The notes: a model not told the origin generated them from the letters alone. A DNA stretch of 64,000 nt from Caldanaerovirga acetigignens (GCF_900142995.1 NZ_FRCR01000003.1:62001-126000); one strand, 5' to 3'; positions 18,029 through 27,634 are shown, counted from the stretch's first letter. Numbers and translations: made by a program.

Positions 18029-19111
18029 TTAAATAAGGTCCTTCCTTCCCATTTTTTTGAGCTGTTCCACTACCTTTTTAACTTCCTGAGCTTTTTTCTT
18101 TGGACACACCAGTATAGCATCGGCAGTTTCTACTACAATCATCTCTTCGAGCCCCACTGCCGCTATGAGTCGACCGCTTGAATATATTATGCTGTTTCTC
18201 GTTTCAATATCCACATAATCTCCTCTTGTGATATTCCCGTTCTCATCCGGCGGAATCACGCTGCCCAAAGAATCCCAGCTTCCCACATCACTCCAGCCGA
18301 AATCGCCGGGAATTACCGCCACATCAACAGCCCTTTCCATTATGCCGTAGTCAATCGAAATGTCCGGAAGTGAAGGATAAACCTTTTCGATAATTTCTTT
18401 TTCTTGAGGTGTACCTATATGTCCTTCCACTTCGATTAACTTGCCGTAAAGTCTGGGGAGAAACCTTTCGAAGTTCGACAATATGACGGATGTTTTCCAG
18501 ACGAACATGCCGCTGTTCCAGAGATAGTTCCCGCTTTCTATATAAGCCTTAGCTTTGGGAACGTCCGGTTTTTCAACAAATTCTATCACCTCGTAAGCGA
18601 CCTTATCCCCCACCTGGATGACCTTTTCCCGGTCAAAGTTTATATAACCGTAACCGGTGGACGGAAAGGTGGGCGTAATTCCCATCGTCACCAACTTGTT
18701 CGAGCCTTCCGCAAGGCTAAACGCCGCGTTTAATACCTTCTGAAATTCCTGGGTGTTTTTTATATAATGGTCCGACGGAAAAACGCCCATCACCGCATCG
18801 CCGCTCCTCTTTCTTATCACCAGGGATGCATAGGCAATGCAGGCTGCGGTGTTCCTGCCAACGGGCTCCAGCAGGATATTCTCGCGGGGGATATCCTCGC
18901 ATATTACCTTTTTCAACATCTTTTCTTGAGCCTTATTGGTAACTATCAAGATTCTTTCCGGCGGGATGATGTCCCGTATCCTTTTTATTGTGTCATTTAT
19001 CATGGTATCGTCGCCCGTTATGTTCAGAAACTGCTTCGGGGTAGATGTCCGGCTCAAAGGCCAGAAGCGGGTTCCCCCCCCTCCGGCCATGATAACCCCA
19101 TACTTATCCAT
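18029..19111 (-). CDS. manC: Mannose-1-phosphate guanylyltransferase
   Basis: The enzyme makes GDP-mannose from mannose-1-phosphate and GTP. The 360-residue protein has the nucleotidyltransferase motif IMAGGGGTRFWPLSR, the TPKQFL segment, EPVGRNTAACIAY, FPSDHYI and the FVEKPD motif. It lacks the C-terminal isomerase domain of bifunctional ManC/AlgA, so it is the short form. The ATG at 19111 follows GGGGGG by six bases. The product would feed surface glycans. Confidence 0.9.
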   Translation of the reverse strand: MDKYGVIMAGGGGTRFWPLSRTSTPKQFLNITGDDTMINDTIKRIRDIIPPERILIVTNKAQEKMLKKVICEDIPRENILLEPVGRNTAACIAYASLVIRKRSGDAVMGVFPSDHYIKNTQEFQKVLNAAFSLAEGSNKLVTMGITPTFPSTGYGYINFDREKVIQVGDKVAYEVIEFVEKPDVPKAKAYIESGNYLWNSGMFVWKTSVILSNFERFLPRLYGKLIEVEGHIGTPQEKEIIEKVYPSLPDISIDYGIMERAVDVAVIPGDFGWSDVGSWDSLGSVIPPDENGNITRGDYVDIETRNSIIYSSGRLIAAVGLEEMIVVETADAILVCPKKKAQEVKKVVEQLKKMGRKDLI

Positions 19112-19202
19112 ACCATTCCCCCCATAGTACATTACAGATTTATTTTCCCCTAAATGAGCTGGTAATATCGTCCTTTATAATTAATATAACATATAAAAAT
19201 CT

Positions 19203-19231
19203 GAAAAAAAAAGACCTTCTATAGGTCTTTT
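19203..19231 (-). terminator. Terminator of mtnA
   Basis: AAAGACCT / AGGTCTTT with a 5-base loop is followed on the minus strand by a run of T residues, just after the mtnA stop. Confidence 0.85.
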
Positions 19232-19238
19232 GCTGCTT

Positions 19239-20288
19239 TTAGCAATTTATCACATCCCTAATATTTTCTTCAAAAGGGGGATATATGATTCCCTTTTCGG
19301 TAATAAAGGCCGTTATGTTTTCGGCAGGAGTTACGTCAAAAGCCGGATTGTAAACCTTGACTCCCTCAGGGGCGGTTTTTCTTCCGAAGCTGCAAGTCAC
19401 TTCATTCGGGTTTCTTTCTTCAATCGGAATATCTTTTCCCGTCTTTGTTCCAAGGTCGATTGTCGGTGTCGGAGCTGCTACGTAAAAAGGTATGCCATAA
19501 TATTTTGCCAGGATGGAAAGGCCTAGAGTGCCTATCTTGTTGGCAGTATCGCCGTTTGCCGCAACCCTGTCGCATCCCACTATTACCGCGTCGACCCAGC
19601 CCTTTGACATCACCATTGCGGCCATATTATCACATATAAGGGTCACGTCTATGCCAGCTTGCATAAGCTCCAACGCCGTAAGGCGGGAACCCTGATTCAC
19701 GGGTCTTGTTTCATCGGCGAATACCCTTACCTTCCACCCCTTTTCGTGGGCAAGATAAATGGGTGCCGTAGCCGTCCCGTAGCGTGCGGTGGCAAGTTGT
19801 CCCGCATTGCAGTGGGTGAGAATTCCGACTCCGTCGCGTAAAAGCGTCAAACCATATTCACCGATTTTGCGGCAAATCTCCTCATCTTCCCGGTGAATTG
19901 CCTCGGCTTCTTCTTTTACCAATCTTTTTATTTCCGAAATCGGAAGGTGCTTCGACTCCAGCACTTTTTTCTCCATCCGCTCCAAGGCCCAAAAGAGGTT
20001 TACAGCCGTAGGCCTTGAGGAGGCCAGGTAATCCGACTTTTCCTTCAAATATTTCCAAAAAGACTCAAAGTCGGTATCCGGAGCTTCCCGTGCTGCAAAA
20101 TAAAATCCGTAAGCAGCCGCGATTCCTATAGCAGGAGCTCCCCTTACCTCTAAGGACCTTATGCTCTCCCATATTTCTTGAACCGTAGTTTTTTTGCTGT
20201 ACTTAATTTCGGAAGGCAAAAGCCTTTGATCCAGCATTTCAAGATTTTCTCCATCCCAAATCAACGACAAAAGTCCCGTTTTAGACAT
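19239..20288 (-). CDS. mtnA: S-methyl-5-thioribose-1-phosphate isomerase
   Basis: MtnA converts methylthioribose-1-phosphate to methylthioribulose-1-phosphate in methionine salvage; in some bacteria the same fold acts on 5-deoxyribose-1-phosphate. The 349-residue protein has [13 protein letters not shown], the catalytic cysteine in [10 protein letters not shown], the catalytic Asp in [17 protein letters not shown] and the C-terminal NPAFDVTP. Its ribosome site (GGGGGG) is one arm of a GC-rich hairpin at 20296-20327. No other salvage genes are in the window. Confidence 0.95.
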   Translation of the reverse strand: MSKTGLLSLIWDGENLEMLDQRLLPSEIKYSKKTTVQEIWESIRSLEVRGAPAIGIAAAYGFYFAAREAPDTDFESFWKYLKEKSDYLASSRPTAVNLFWALERMEKKVLESKHLPISEIKRLVKEEAEAIHREDEEICRKIGEYGLTLLRDGVGILTHCNAGQLATARYGTATAPIYLAHEKGWKVRVFADETRPVNQGSRLTALELMQAGIDVTLICDNMAAMVMSKGWVDAVIVGCDRVAANGDTANKIGTLGLSILAKYYGIPFYVAAPTPTIDLGTKTGKDIPIEERNPNEVTCSFGRKTAPEGVKVYNPAFDVTPAENITAFITEKGIIYPPFEENIRDVINC

Positions 20289-20295
20289 AGCAAAA

Positions 20296-20327
20296 CCCCC
20301 CGGTAATTATTTTAACATTCCGGGGGG
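20296..20327 (-). promoter_or_regulatory. Hairpin serving as terminator and masking the mtnA ribosome site
   Basis: On the minus strand CCCCCCGG, a 16-base A/T-rich loop and CCGGGGGG form a perfect 8-bp stem followed by TTTT and then the mtnA ATG. The second arm is the mtnA Shine-Dalgarno sequence. The hairpin could end the upstream symporter operon and also limit mtnA translation on read-through RNA. Confidence 0.6.
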
Positions 20328-20352
20328 AAGGCAACAAGGGCATTTAGGCTTT

Positions 20353-21531
20353 TTATGCGGTCTTTAGCTGCATTTGCCGAGAAATTTTATCGACTATTAA
20401 GGCAATCGCGTTATCCCCTGATACGTTGCAAGCGGTGCCGAAACTGTCCTGAGTAAGATAGAGAGCTATCATCAAGGCAAGCTGCGATTCGTTGAATCCC
20501 AGCATGCTTTGAAGTATACCCAAGGCTGCCATTACGGCACCGCCGGGAACGCCGGGAGCTGCGACCATGGTGACACCTAGCATGAATATGAATCCTGCCA
20601 TTTTAGCTAAGGTAACCGGCATGCCGTTGAGCATCATCACCGCAATGGCACAGGTTGTAAGAGTTATAGTACTTCCTGAAAGGTGTATGGTGGCGCACAG
20701 GGGAATAACGAATTCCCGGACTCCTTCCGATACGCCATTATTCTTTGCGCATTCGAGGTTAACCGGAATGGTGGCAGCCGAGGACTGAGTTCCTATAGCT
20801 GTAAGGTAGCCAGGTATCTGGTTTTTCAGGGCCTTGATCAAACTCTTTCCGCTGTAGAGGGTGGCTATCGTAAATTGGAATAATATTATTATTAAATGCG
20901 ACGCAATCACTATAACGAAAACCTTTCCAAAGATAGACAATATCCTCGCAACTTCCCCAGCATGGGTCATGTTGGCAAATATACCCGCGATGTGAACCGG
21001 CAAGAGCGGAATTATAACTTTAGTTATAACCATTTGGACTATCTGCTGGAATTCGGACATAAAGTTAAACATAGTTTTTTCCTTCAACGCTGCCATGCCT
21101 ATGCCCAATATAAATGCTATGACCAGAGCTGACATGACTCCAAAGAGCGGCGGCATATCGATGGTGAAAAAGGGTTTTAGGAGTGCCTCCTCAGGATTGG
21201 TTGCGGAAATCTCACTGCTTATATGAATTATCTTCGGAAGTATTTTTGTAGCAACTCCGTAAGCAAAAAATCCACTGATAAGTGTGGAAATATAAGCTAT
21301 GGCAGCGGTTATGGAAAGAAGTTTACCTGCACCGCTTCCAAGTTCCGCAATACCTGGTGCCACGAAACCTACGATTATTAACGGTATCACAAAGCCAAGG
21401 AAGTTCCCAAAAATCGAATTGAAAGTAGCAAGTATTCTAACAATTGGTGCTGGGGTGTACGCACCTATAAGTATACCCAAAATAATCGCTATGATGAGCC
21501 TAGGAAGCAACCCCAGATTAAAGCTTTTCAT
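20353..21531 (-). CDS. Dicarboxylate/amino acid:cation symporter (probable serine/threonine uptake)
   Basis: The 392-residue membrane protein belongs to the DAACS family (GltP/SstT). It has the early helices (GNFLGFVIPLIIVGFV), the serine-rich re-entrant loop GTQSSAATIPVNLE, the helix 7 region SGSTITLTTCAIAVMM and the QDSFGTACNVSGDNAIA segment that shapes the substrate and Na+ sites. Co-orientation with serine dehydratase and threonine deaminase genes suggests Na+-driven uptake of serine or threonine; that specificity is inferred. AAAGGAGGT precedes the ATG. Confidence 0.87.
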   Translation of the reverse strand: MKSFNLGLLPRLIIAIILGILIGAYTPAPIVRILATFNSIFGNFLGFVIPLIIVGFVAPGIAELGSGAGKLLSITAAIAYISTLISGFFAYGVATKILPKIIHISSEISATNPEEALLKPFFTIDMPPLFGVMSALVIAFILGIGMAALKEKTMFNFMSEFQQIVQMVITKVIIPLLPVHIAGIFANMTHAGEVARILSIFGKVFVIVIASHLIIILFQFTIATLYSGKSLIKALKNQIPGYLTAIGTQSSAATIPVNLECAKNNGVSEGVREFVIPLCATIHLSGSTITLTTCAIAVMMLNGMPVTLAKMAGFIFMLGVTMVAAPGVPGGAVMAALGILQSMLGFNESQLALMIALYLTQDSFGTACNVSGDNAIALIVDKISRQMQLKTA

Positions 21532-21546
21532 AAGAAAATACCTCCT

Positions 21547-22413
21547 TTAAAAATTGCGTATTTTTTCGTTCAATTTTTTCCCAGTCGGTGTTGCAGCGAC
21601 GCCGCCCATAGCGGTTTCCTTTAATTTATCTGACATCATCCGTCCTACTTCCTTCATAGCCGAAATAACTTCATCTGCGGGAATGACGCTTTCAATCCCT
21701 GCCAACGCCATATCGGCAGCCAAAATAGCCTCTGCAGCCCCCATGGCATTGCGCTTAACGCAAGGCACTTCTACCAATCCTGCCACAGGATCGCATACAA
21801 GCCCCATCACTGCTTTAAGCGCTATAGCAACAGCATGCGATACTTGTCTTGGGCTTCCCCCGGCTAGCTCGACTATAGCAGCGGCAGCCATAGCTGAAGC
21901 TGCCCCGCACTCCGCCTGACAACCGCCTTCGGCGCCGGCAAGTGTGGCATTGAGTGCTATTATTCTCCCAACTGCGGCAGCGGTAAAAAGACAGTCTACA
22001 ATTTCGTCGTCAGTTTTTGAAAGTTTTTCTCCCACCGTCAAAACAGCCCCAGGCACAATTCCGCACGAGCCGGCCGTAGGTGCAGCAACTATCCTGCCCA
22101 TAGAAGCATTCACGTTAGACACAGCCATAGCCCTTGCAGCAGCCTTTGCCACTGTTTCTCCCGAAAGGGCCCTGCCTACAGCGCCCCACAACTTTTTCCC
22201 CTCGCCGCCTGTAATGCCGCTTATGGAGCTGATCTCACTTTGCACCCCTTTATTTGCCGCCTGCTTCATCACTTCCAAATAGGACTTCATCTTAAGGAAG
22301 AGTTCTTCTTCGGTGCAGCCCTTAGATTTCGCCTCCTGCTCCTTGACTAAAGTCGATATTCTGCAACCTAGTTTTTCAGCCGTTACAACCAGTTCCTCAA
22401 TCGTGTTTGTCAT
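21547..22413 (-). CDS. sdaAA: L-serine dehydratase, iron-sulfur type, alpha subunit
   Basis: Together with SdaAB this forms the oxygen-sensitive [4Fe-4S] enzyme that converts L-serine to pyruvate and ammonia. The 288-residue subunit carries the cluster cysteines in GSCGIVPG, GCQAECG, and the pair in CDPVAGLVEVPCVKR. The ATG at 22413 has AAAGGTG six bases upstream; a GTG three codons earlier sits inside that ribosome site. It follows sdaAB closely and precedes the symporter gene. Confidence 0.94.
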   Translation of the reverse strand: MTNTIEELVVTAEKLGCRISTLVKEQEAKSKGCTEEELFLKMKSYLEVMKQAANKGVQSEISSISGITGGEGKKLWGAVGRALSGETVAKAAARAMAVSNVNASMGRIVAAPTAGSCGIVPGAVLTVGEKLSKTDDEIVDCLFTAAAVGRIIALNATLAGAEGGCQAECGAASAMAAAAIVELAGGSPRQVSHAVAIALKAVMGLVCDPVAGLVEVPCVKRNAMGAAEAILAADMALAGIESVIPADEVISAMKEVGRMMSDKLKETAMGGVAATPTGKKLNEKIRNF

Positions 22414-22424
22414 CTTTTTCACCT

Positions 22425-23081
22425 TTATTCAGAAAATGTTATTACGCGGTGGATGTCTTTAATGTTTTCTAAAATCTCTTTCATCGCCTCCGGCAATTTA
22501 TCGTCCGTTTCAATTACCATCAGCGCCTCTTGCCCCCTTTTCTTTCGCGAAACTCGCATCTGAGCAATATTTATGCCTTCTTGCGCCAAATGAGCGGTAA
22601 CGCTGGCTACTATGCCTGGTCTATCCTTATGAACAGTAATAATCGTGGGATATTCTCCGGAAAATTCGACATCAAAGCCGTCGATCGCAGTAACCTTTAC
22701 CCTGCCTCCACCAATTGAACAGCCAGTAACTTGGGTTTTTTTCGAAGTTCCTTCTAGTTCGAAAGTTGCCGTGTTGGGATGGAGGCTTTCATCGATCTCT
22801 TCTGTAAACAATTGATATGCGAGTCCTCTCCTGCGGGCCTCTTCGAAGGCCGTTTTTATGCGCTCGTCATCGGGTGTAAATCCCAGAAGACCTGCAATTA
22901 CGGCTTTGTCCGTCCCATGGCCGCGGCCCGTCCTGGCAAAGGAATTAAAAAGAATTATCTTTGCTTTTTTTGGTTCCTCACCCAGGATTTTTCTTGCAAG
23001 ATTCCCCAGCCTCACGGCACCCGCCGTATGGGAGCTGGAAGGTCCTATCATGACAGGTCCTATGATATCGAAGATGTCCAA
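22425..23081 (-). CDS. sdaAB: L-serine dehydratase, iron-sulfur type, beta subunit
   Basis: The 219-residue subunit starts with DIFDIIGPVMIGPSSSHTAGA, the family signature that contacts substrate, includes GRGHGTDKA, and ends in an ACT domain (YPTIITVHKDRPGIVASVTAHL) that probably senses amino acids. The start is best placed at a TTG (23081) behind a perfect AGGAGGTGA. A GTG at 23105 would include the ribosome site in the coding region. Confidence 0.94.
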   Translation of the reverse strand: MDIFDIIGPVMIGPSSSHTAGAVRLGNLARKILGEEPKKAKIILFNSFARTGRGHGTDKAVIAGLLGFTPDDERIKTAFEEARRRGLAYQLFTEEIDESLHPNTATFELEGTSKKTQVTGCSIGGGRVKVTAIDGFDVEFSGEYPTIITVHKDRPGIVASVTAHLAQEGINIAQMRVSRKKRGQEALMVIETDDKLPEAMKEILENIKDIHRVITFSE

Positions 23082-23123
23082 ATTATCACCTCCTGCCCTT
23101 TTCACCTCCCCGTGCTTGGAATT

Positions 23124-24329
23124 TTATTGAATATTTATACTGTAATTGTGCCTTATAAGCACATCTTTTAGCCTTTGTATATGCTCTTCGTCGGCCGTCT
23201 CCAGTTCCAACTCCACTTTTGCAAAACCAATAGGCACTTCTTTGGTAGAGCGGGCATGCGTTACCGACAGGACATTTGCCCCCGTATCGGCAATCAAATT
23301 CAATAGCCTCCACAGGGTTCCAGGCCTGTCCGGAATGAAGGTATCCACAAATATCTTGCGTCCGCTTTTTACAAGCCCCTTATCAATTACTCTCGACAGG
23401 ATATTTACATCGATATTGCCCCCGCTCACAACCGTCACTACTTTTTTGTTTTTTACATGAGTCAATCTGTTTAAAATTGCAGCAACTGATACCGCTCCCG
23501 CACCCTCCGTCACCACCTTGGCCCTTTCCAACAGTATCAAAATGGCGTTCGCAATTTCATCTTCATCAACCGTTACTACGTCATCTACGTACTTTTGAAC
23601 CATATCAAAAGTCAGATCACCAGGAGTTTTCACCGCTATACCGTCCGCTATCGTCGGGATTCCTTCCACGGTGGTTACTTCATTTTTTGAAATGGAAACC
23701 GCCATCGATGGCATATTTTGGGTCTGTACCCCTATAATCTTGACTTCCGGTTTTAAGTTCTTAGCTGCCAATGCGATTCCCGATATTAAGCCACCGCCGC
23801 CTATCGGCACCACTATTACATCGGTATCCGGCAGGTCTTCGAGAATCTCCAAGCCAATGGTACCCTGCCCTGCAATTACGTACGGGTCGTTAAAGGGATG
23901 TATGAATGTCGCCCCCGTTTCTTCTTGAATTTTTTTAGCCATTGCGTAGGCTTCATCGTATACATTGCCGTGCAGCACTACTTGGGCACCGTATTTTTTT
24001 GTAGCGGAAACCTTCGAAAGGGGCGCGTGTTTCGGCATGACAATCGTGGACTTTATGCCGTAAGATGTTGCTCCGAGTGCAACCCCCTGAGCGTGGTTGC
24101 CAGCGGAAGAAGCAATTACACCTCTTTTCTTTTCTTCCTCCGTGAGGTGGGCTATTTTATTGTAGGCCCCTCGAATCTTGAAAGAACCTGTCTTTTGGAG
24201 ATTTTCCATTTTTAAATACACACTATTGCCGCTCATCTCACTTAAGGTAGTATTGTGCACCAATCCCGTTTTATATACGACGTTTTTTAGAACCTCTTTT
24301 GCTTCCTTTACGTGCTCTAGAGTCAGCAT
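23124..24329 (-). CDS. ilvA: Threonine ammonia-lyase (threonine deaminase)
   Basis: This PLP enzyme turns threonine into 2-oxobutanoate and ammonia, via an enamine/imine intermediate. The 401-residue protein has the PLP lysine in SFKIRGAYNKI, SAGNHAQG, the phosphate loop PIGGGGLISG, and a single C-terminal ACT domain (RPGTLWRLLNLI). The size and single ACT domain fit the catabolic or short form. The ATG at 24329 has GAGGAGG upstream. It lies between ridA and sdaAB, so a role in serine/threonine breakdown is more likely than isoleucine synthesis. Confidence 0.93.
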   Translation of the reverse strand: MLTLEHVKEAKEVLKNVVYKTGLVHNTTLSEMSGNSVYLKMENLQKTGSFKIRGAYNKIAHLTEEEKKRGVIASSAGNHAQGVALGATSYGIKSTIVMPKHAPLSKVSATKKYGAQVVLHGNVYDEAYAMAKKIQEETGATFIHPFNDPYVIAGQGTIGLEILEDLPDTDVIVVPIGGGGLISGIALAAKNLKPEVKIIGVQTQNMPSMAVSISKNEVTTVEGIPTIADGIAVKTPGDLTFDMVQKYVDDVVTVDEDEIANAILILLERAKVVTEGAGAVSVAAILNRLTHVKNKKVVTVVSGGNIDVNILSRVIDKGLVKSGRKIFVDTFIPDRPGTLWRLLNLIADTGANVLSVTHARSTKEVPIGFAKVELELETADEEHIQRLKDVLIRHNYSINIQ

Positions 24330-24366
24330 TGTATTCGCCTCCTCATTTTTAAGCGCACAGGCAATA

Positions 24367-24744
24367 TTACCTGTGCGCAATTACTTCAACTTCAATTAAA
24401 GCTCCTTTCGGCAACCTGCTCACTTCAACGCAAGACCGGGCAGGAGGATTTTCGCCAAAGTAAGCAGCATAAATTTCGTTTACTTTTCCGAAGTTATCCA
24501 TATTAGTGATGAATACGGTAGTCTTTACCACATTGCTGAAATCCATCCCGGCAGCCTGGAGTATATTTTTTACGTTTTCCATAACCTGTCTTGTCTGAGC
24601 TTCAATGCCGCCTTCCACAATTTCACCGGTCACCGGATTTATCGCTATCTGACCGGAGGCAAATAGAAAATCCCCAACCATAATAGCCTGAGAATATGGC
24701 CCTATAGCTTTAGGAGCCATGTCAGTTTTGATTACTTTTTTCAT
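24367..24744 (-). CDS. ridA: RidA-family 2-iminobutanoate/2-iminopropanoate deaminase
   Basis: RidA hydrolyses the reactive imines released by serine and threonine dehydratases. The 125-residue protein shows the family pattern: [39 protein letters not shown] and the carboxylate-binding Arg in PPARSCVEV followed by [10 protein letters not shown]. The ATG at 24744 has GAAAGGGGA nine bases upstream. Its place just before ilvA and the sda genes fits its chemistry exactly. Confidence 0.94.
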   Translation of the reverse strand: MKKVIKTDMAPKAIGPYSQAIMVGDFLFASGQIAINPVTGEIVEGGIEAQTRQVMENVKNILQAAGMDFSNVVKTTVFITNMDNFGKVNEIYAAYFGENPPARSCVEVSRLPKGALIEVEVIAHR

Positions 24745-24781
24745 TGTTTGCATTCCCCTTTCTTTATTTGTAATTTTTTAT

Positions 24782-25462
24782 TTACACATCATCGATTTTT
24801 TTGTTTAAATAACGGTATATGGTATTTTCCGAGGTCTTGAGGCACTTGGCCACTTCGGCCACTGCTCCCTTTAGCATAAATACGCCCTTCTCGCTCAATC
24901 TATGGACAACCCACATTTTTTCCTTAGGCGACATCCGCTCCGGTGGAACGTCAATCTCTGCCATCGTTTGTTGGATCAAAGAATGCATCAGGTCCTCAAT
25001 CGATATAGTCAAGTGTTCCGGCAATTCTTTGTCGTCTTTATCAGTATTTTGTTCCTCAGACCTTCCGTCTATTCCCATTATAAAATCTTCTAGGAATTTC
25101 TTCGCCGCATGAGCTTCGCTCAGGTCGATATTAACGCACAGCATCCCCACTATGTCGTCGTTTTCATCCTTTATAAAAAAGGTAGAAGAGCGAAGAACCT
25201 TCCCGTCCTTAGTCTTAGCAGGATAGTTCAAGAGGTAATCCTTTTCCTTATAAGCCTTCTCTTTTAGAAGCTTAAGTCCTAGGTCAGTCAACGGTCCTCC
25301 CACTTGCCGGCCGCTTATATGATTGTTTTTTATAGCCACTATAGATGACTCCACATTGCTCACATCATGCAGCACTACTTCACAAAATGGACCCGCAATG
25401 CCTGCGATGAAATCAACGATAGGTATGAAGTTTTTTAATATTTCTCCCTTCCCTTTTCCCAT
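24782..25462 (-). CDS. YheO-like PAS/helix-turn-helix regulator
   Basis: The roughly 226-residue protein has an N-terminal YheO-like PAS domain (about 8-115: PIVDFIAGIAGPFCEVVLHD, then GGPLTDLGLKLL and GMLCVNIDLS) and a C-terminal HTH_22 DNA-binding domain (about 170-225: KGAVAEVAKCLKTSENTIYRYL). Relatives such as DauR control amino acid use. It heads the ridA-ilvA-sdaAB-sdaAA-symporter cluster and probably controls it; the ligand is unknown. Start choice between 25462 and 25474 is uncertain because AGAGG abuts the upstream ATG. Confidence 0.82.
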   Translation of the reverse strand: MGKGKGEILKNFIPIVDFIAGIAGPFCEVVLHDVSNVESSIVAIKNNHISGRQVGGPLTDLGLKLLKEKAYKEKDYLLNYPAKTKDGKVLRSSTFFIKDENDDIVGMLCVNIDLSEAHAAKKFLEDFIMGIDGRSEEQNTDKDDKELPEHLTISIEDLMHSLIQQTMAEIDVPPERMSPKEKMWVVHRLSEKGVFMLKGAVAEVAKCLKTSENTIYRYLNKKIDDV

Positions 25463-25517
25463 TGTTATTAACATCCTCTCGTAAAATATATTCTACACAA
25501 AATGATAAAATCCTTCT

Positions 25518-25544
25518 ACCATAAAAAAAATTTTTTATAATGGT
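25518..25544. repeat. A/T-rich inverted repeat
   Basis: ACCAT, an A/T core and ATGGT form a near-perfect palindrome between the glucokinase gene and the regulator gene. It could be a weak terminator or an operator of the regulator. Confidence 0.35.
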
Positions 25545-25591
25545 GCTGTTTTATCTATCTTAAGAATAATTTTTTATCTTTTTCATCGCAG

Positions 25592-26557
25592 TTACATGGG
25601 CTTCTCTTTTTGGAAAATCAACGAGGCGGCACCTATTATCCCAACATCCGATCCCAAGGTTGCTTTTACCACTTCAAGGCGTGCCACGTTGACTGTAAGG
25701 GCTCTTTTCCTCATAACTTCTATCATCTTTTGATAAAACATATCCCATTCTTTGGTAAGTCCACCGCCAATGGCAATGCGCTTGGGGTTATACGCATTTA
25801 CAACGCTTGCAAGTCCTACTCCCAGGTAAAAGCCCTCTCTTTCAACCAGTTCCATTGCAAACTCATCCCCTTCTTTTGCTGCTGCAAAGATATGCTCTGC
25901 CTTTACCTCTTCCTTTTCATAAAAGCTCCTCAATATCGTCTTCCTGCCGGACAGTATCCCTTCCTTTGCAAATCTTGCCATTGCAGTGCCAGAAGCATAC
26001 GCTTCGAAGCATCCTTTGTTGCCGCATCCGCAAACCGGACCTTCAAAATTTATGGTGATGTGCCCTATTTCTGCAGCATTCCCGCCATCGCCCCTCAAAA
26101 GCCTTCCTTCTGCAATGACGCCTCCACCGATGCCGGTGCTTACAGTTATGTAAACGAGATTTTCTATACCTTTTCCTGCACCGAAAAGATTTTCTCCCAA
26201 AGCCGCGGCGTTGGCATCGTTTTCGAGGCATATCCTTATATTAAATTCTTCCTGCATTATCGAAAGGAGCGGTACGTCGTCCCATCCCGGAAGGTTGGGC
26301 GGGTTTTTAACTACACCTCTTCGGGCATCCATGGGTCCCGGAACTCCTATGCCTATGCCCGCTATATCGGTTAATGACAGGCTCAACTTTTGAAGCACAC
26401 CGTACACACTCTCTTTCATCCTCTGTATGACCCTTACGGGACCCTCTCTGGCAAGGGTGGGCAATTCGGTCCTCGCAAGAAGAGTACCATTATCGTCTAC
26501 GGCGCCAGTGGCTATTTTTGTGCCTCCAAGGTCTATTCCCACGGCTATCTCCCGCAT
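25592..26557 (-). CDS. glcK: ROK-family glucokinase
   Basis: The enzyme phosphorylates glucose to glucose-6-phosphate. The 321-residue protein begins with the phosphate motif AVGIDLGGTKI, has LENDANAAALGE with the catalytic Asp, STGIGGGVI, the substrate motif GNAAEIGH and the ROK zinc motif CGCGNKGCFEAYASG. The glucokinase name fits the length and order of motifs, but N-acetylated sugars cannot be excluded. It follows fba in the same direction with 19 bases between them. Confidence 0.88.
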   Translation of the reverse strand: MREIAVGIDLGGTKIATGAVDDNGTLLARTELPTLAREGPVRVIQRMKESVYGVLQKLSLSLTDIAGIGIGVPGPMDARRGVVKNPPNLPGWDDVPLLSIMQEEFNIRICLENDANAAALGENLFGAGKGIENLVYITVSTGIGGGVIAEGRLLRGDGGNAAEIGHITINFEGPVCGCGNKGCFEAYASGTAMARFAKEGILSGRKTILRSFYEKEEVKAEHIFAAAKEGDEFAMELVEREGFYLGVGLASVVNAYNPKRIAIGGGLTKEWDMFYQKMIEVMRKRALTVNVARLEVVKATLGSDVGIIGAASLIFQKEKPM

Positions 26558-26576
26558 GCGATTTCACTCCCGCTTT

Positions 26577-27506
26577 TTATATCTTCCCGCTACAACCGAG
26601 GACATTTCTGATTTTGTGCTGCACAACCTTCTTTACCGCATTCCTTGCCTCTCCCAAGTACTTCCTCGGGTCGAACTCCGCCGGGTTTTCAGCTAAATAT
26701 TTGCGCAAAACCGCGGTTACCGCAAGGCGCAAGTCCGTATCAATGTTTATCTTACAAATTCCCATGGTAGCCGCTTTTCTGAGCATTTCTTCAGGCACTC
26801 CCTTAGCGCCCGGTATATCACCTCCATATTTGTTACACATTTCAACATAGTCAGACAGGACCGAAGATGCACCGTGAAGCACGAGCGGGAATCCCGGCAA
26901 TTTTTCCGTTATCTTTTTCAGCCTTTCAAAGTCAAGATATGGTTCGCCTTTGAACTTGTAAGCCCCATGGCTGGTGCCTATCGCTATGGCGAGGGAATCC
27001 ACCCCTGTTCTTTCAACAAACTCCACAGCCTGATCCGGGTCCGTAAATGTTGCTTCTCTTTCGTTCACTTTCACGTTATCTTCTACCCCTGCCAGCCTAC
27101 CCAGTTCGCCCTCCACCATAACTCCTCTTTCGTGGGCATACTCTACCACCCTTTTGGTAAGCGCTATGTTTTCTTCAAATGGAAGCCGAGACCCGTCGAT
27201 CATCACCGAAGTAAAGCCATCATCGATGCAGGCCTTGCATATTTCAAAATCCTCGCCGTGGTCAAGGTGAAGTACTATGGGAAGTCCTGAATCTTGCGCC
27301 GCTGCTTCCACCAGCTTCTTGAGGTAAACGGGCTTTGCGTATTTTCTCGCTCCTGCCGATACCTGCAATATCAGCGGCGCTCTTTCTTCCTTTGCGGCTT
27401 CCACTATCCCCTGGATGATCTCCATGTTATTGACGTTAAATGCTCCAATTGCATACCCGCCTTCGTAAGCTTTTTTGAACATCTCTTTAGACGTAACAAG
27501 CGGCAT
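26577..27506 (-). CDS. fba: Class II fructose-1,6-bisphosphate aldolase
   Basis: This zinc enzyme interconverts fructose-1,6-bisphosphate with dihydroxyacetone phosphate and glyceraldehyde-3-phosphate. The 309-residue protein has AIGAFNVNNME, the zinc ligand region VLHLDHGED, GFTSVMIDGS, the active-site GTSHGAYKF and VLHGASSVL, with the C-terminal KINIDTDLR. The ATG at 27506 follows GGAGGG. It forms a glycolytic pair with the glucokinase gene. Confidence 0.94.
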   Translation of the reverse strand: MPLVTSKEMFKKAYEGGYAIGAFNVNNMEIIQGIVEAAKEERAPLILQVSAGARKYAKPVYLKKLVEAAAQDSGLPIVLHLDHGEDFEICKACIDDGFTSVMIDGSRLPFEENIALTKRVVEYAHERGVMVEGELGRLAGVEDNVKVNEREATFTDPDQAVEFVERTGVDSLAIAIGTSHGAYKFKGEPYLDFERLKKITEKLPGFPLVLHGASSVLSDYVEMCNKYGGDIPGAKGVPEEMLRKAATMGICKINIDTDLRLAVTAVLRKYLAENPAEFDPRKYLGEARNAVKKVVQHKIRNVLGCSGKI

Positions 27507-27634
27507 TTTAGATCCCTCCACCTAGTTTTTTCAATTCGATATGATTATATAATAAATTTGGATCAATGTATATCTATACAGCCCTAAAATGATATAATCT
27601 AAATGAAAATAAAATCCAGGGAGGCCTTGCAAAA

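Noticed and set aside
25610..26374. Plus-strand open frame of 254 codons
   Set aside because: It is antisense to the intact glucokinase gene, which has full catalytic motifs; the long frame reflects codon bias.
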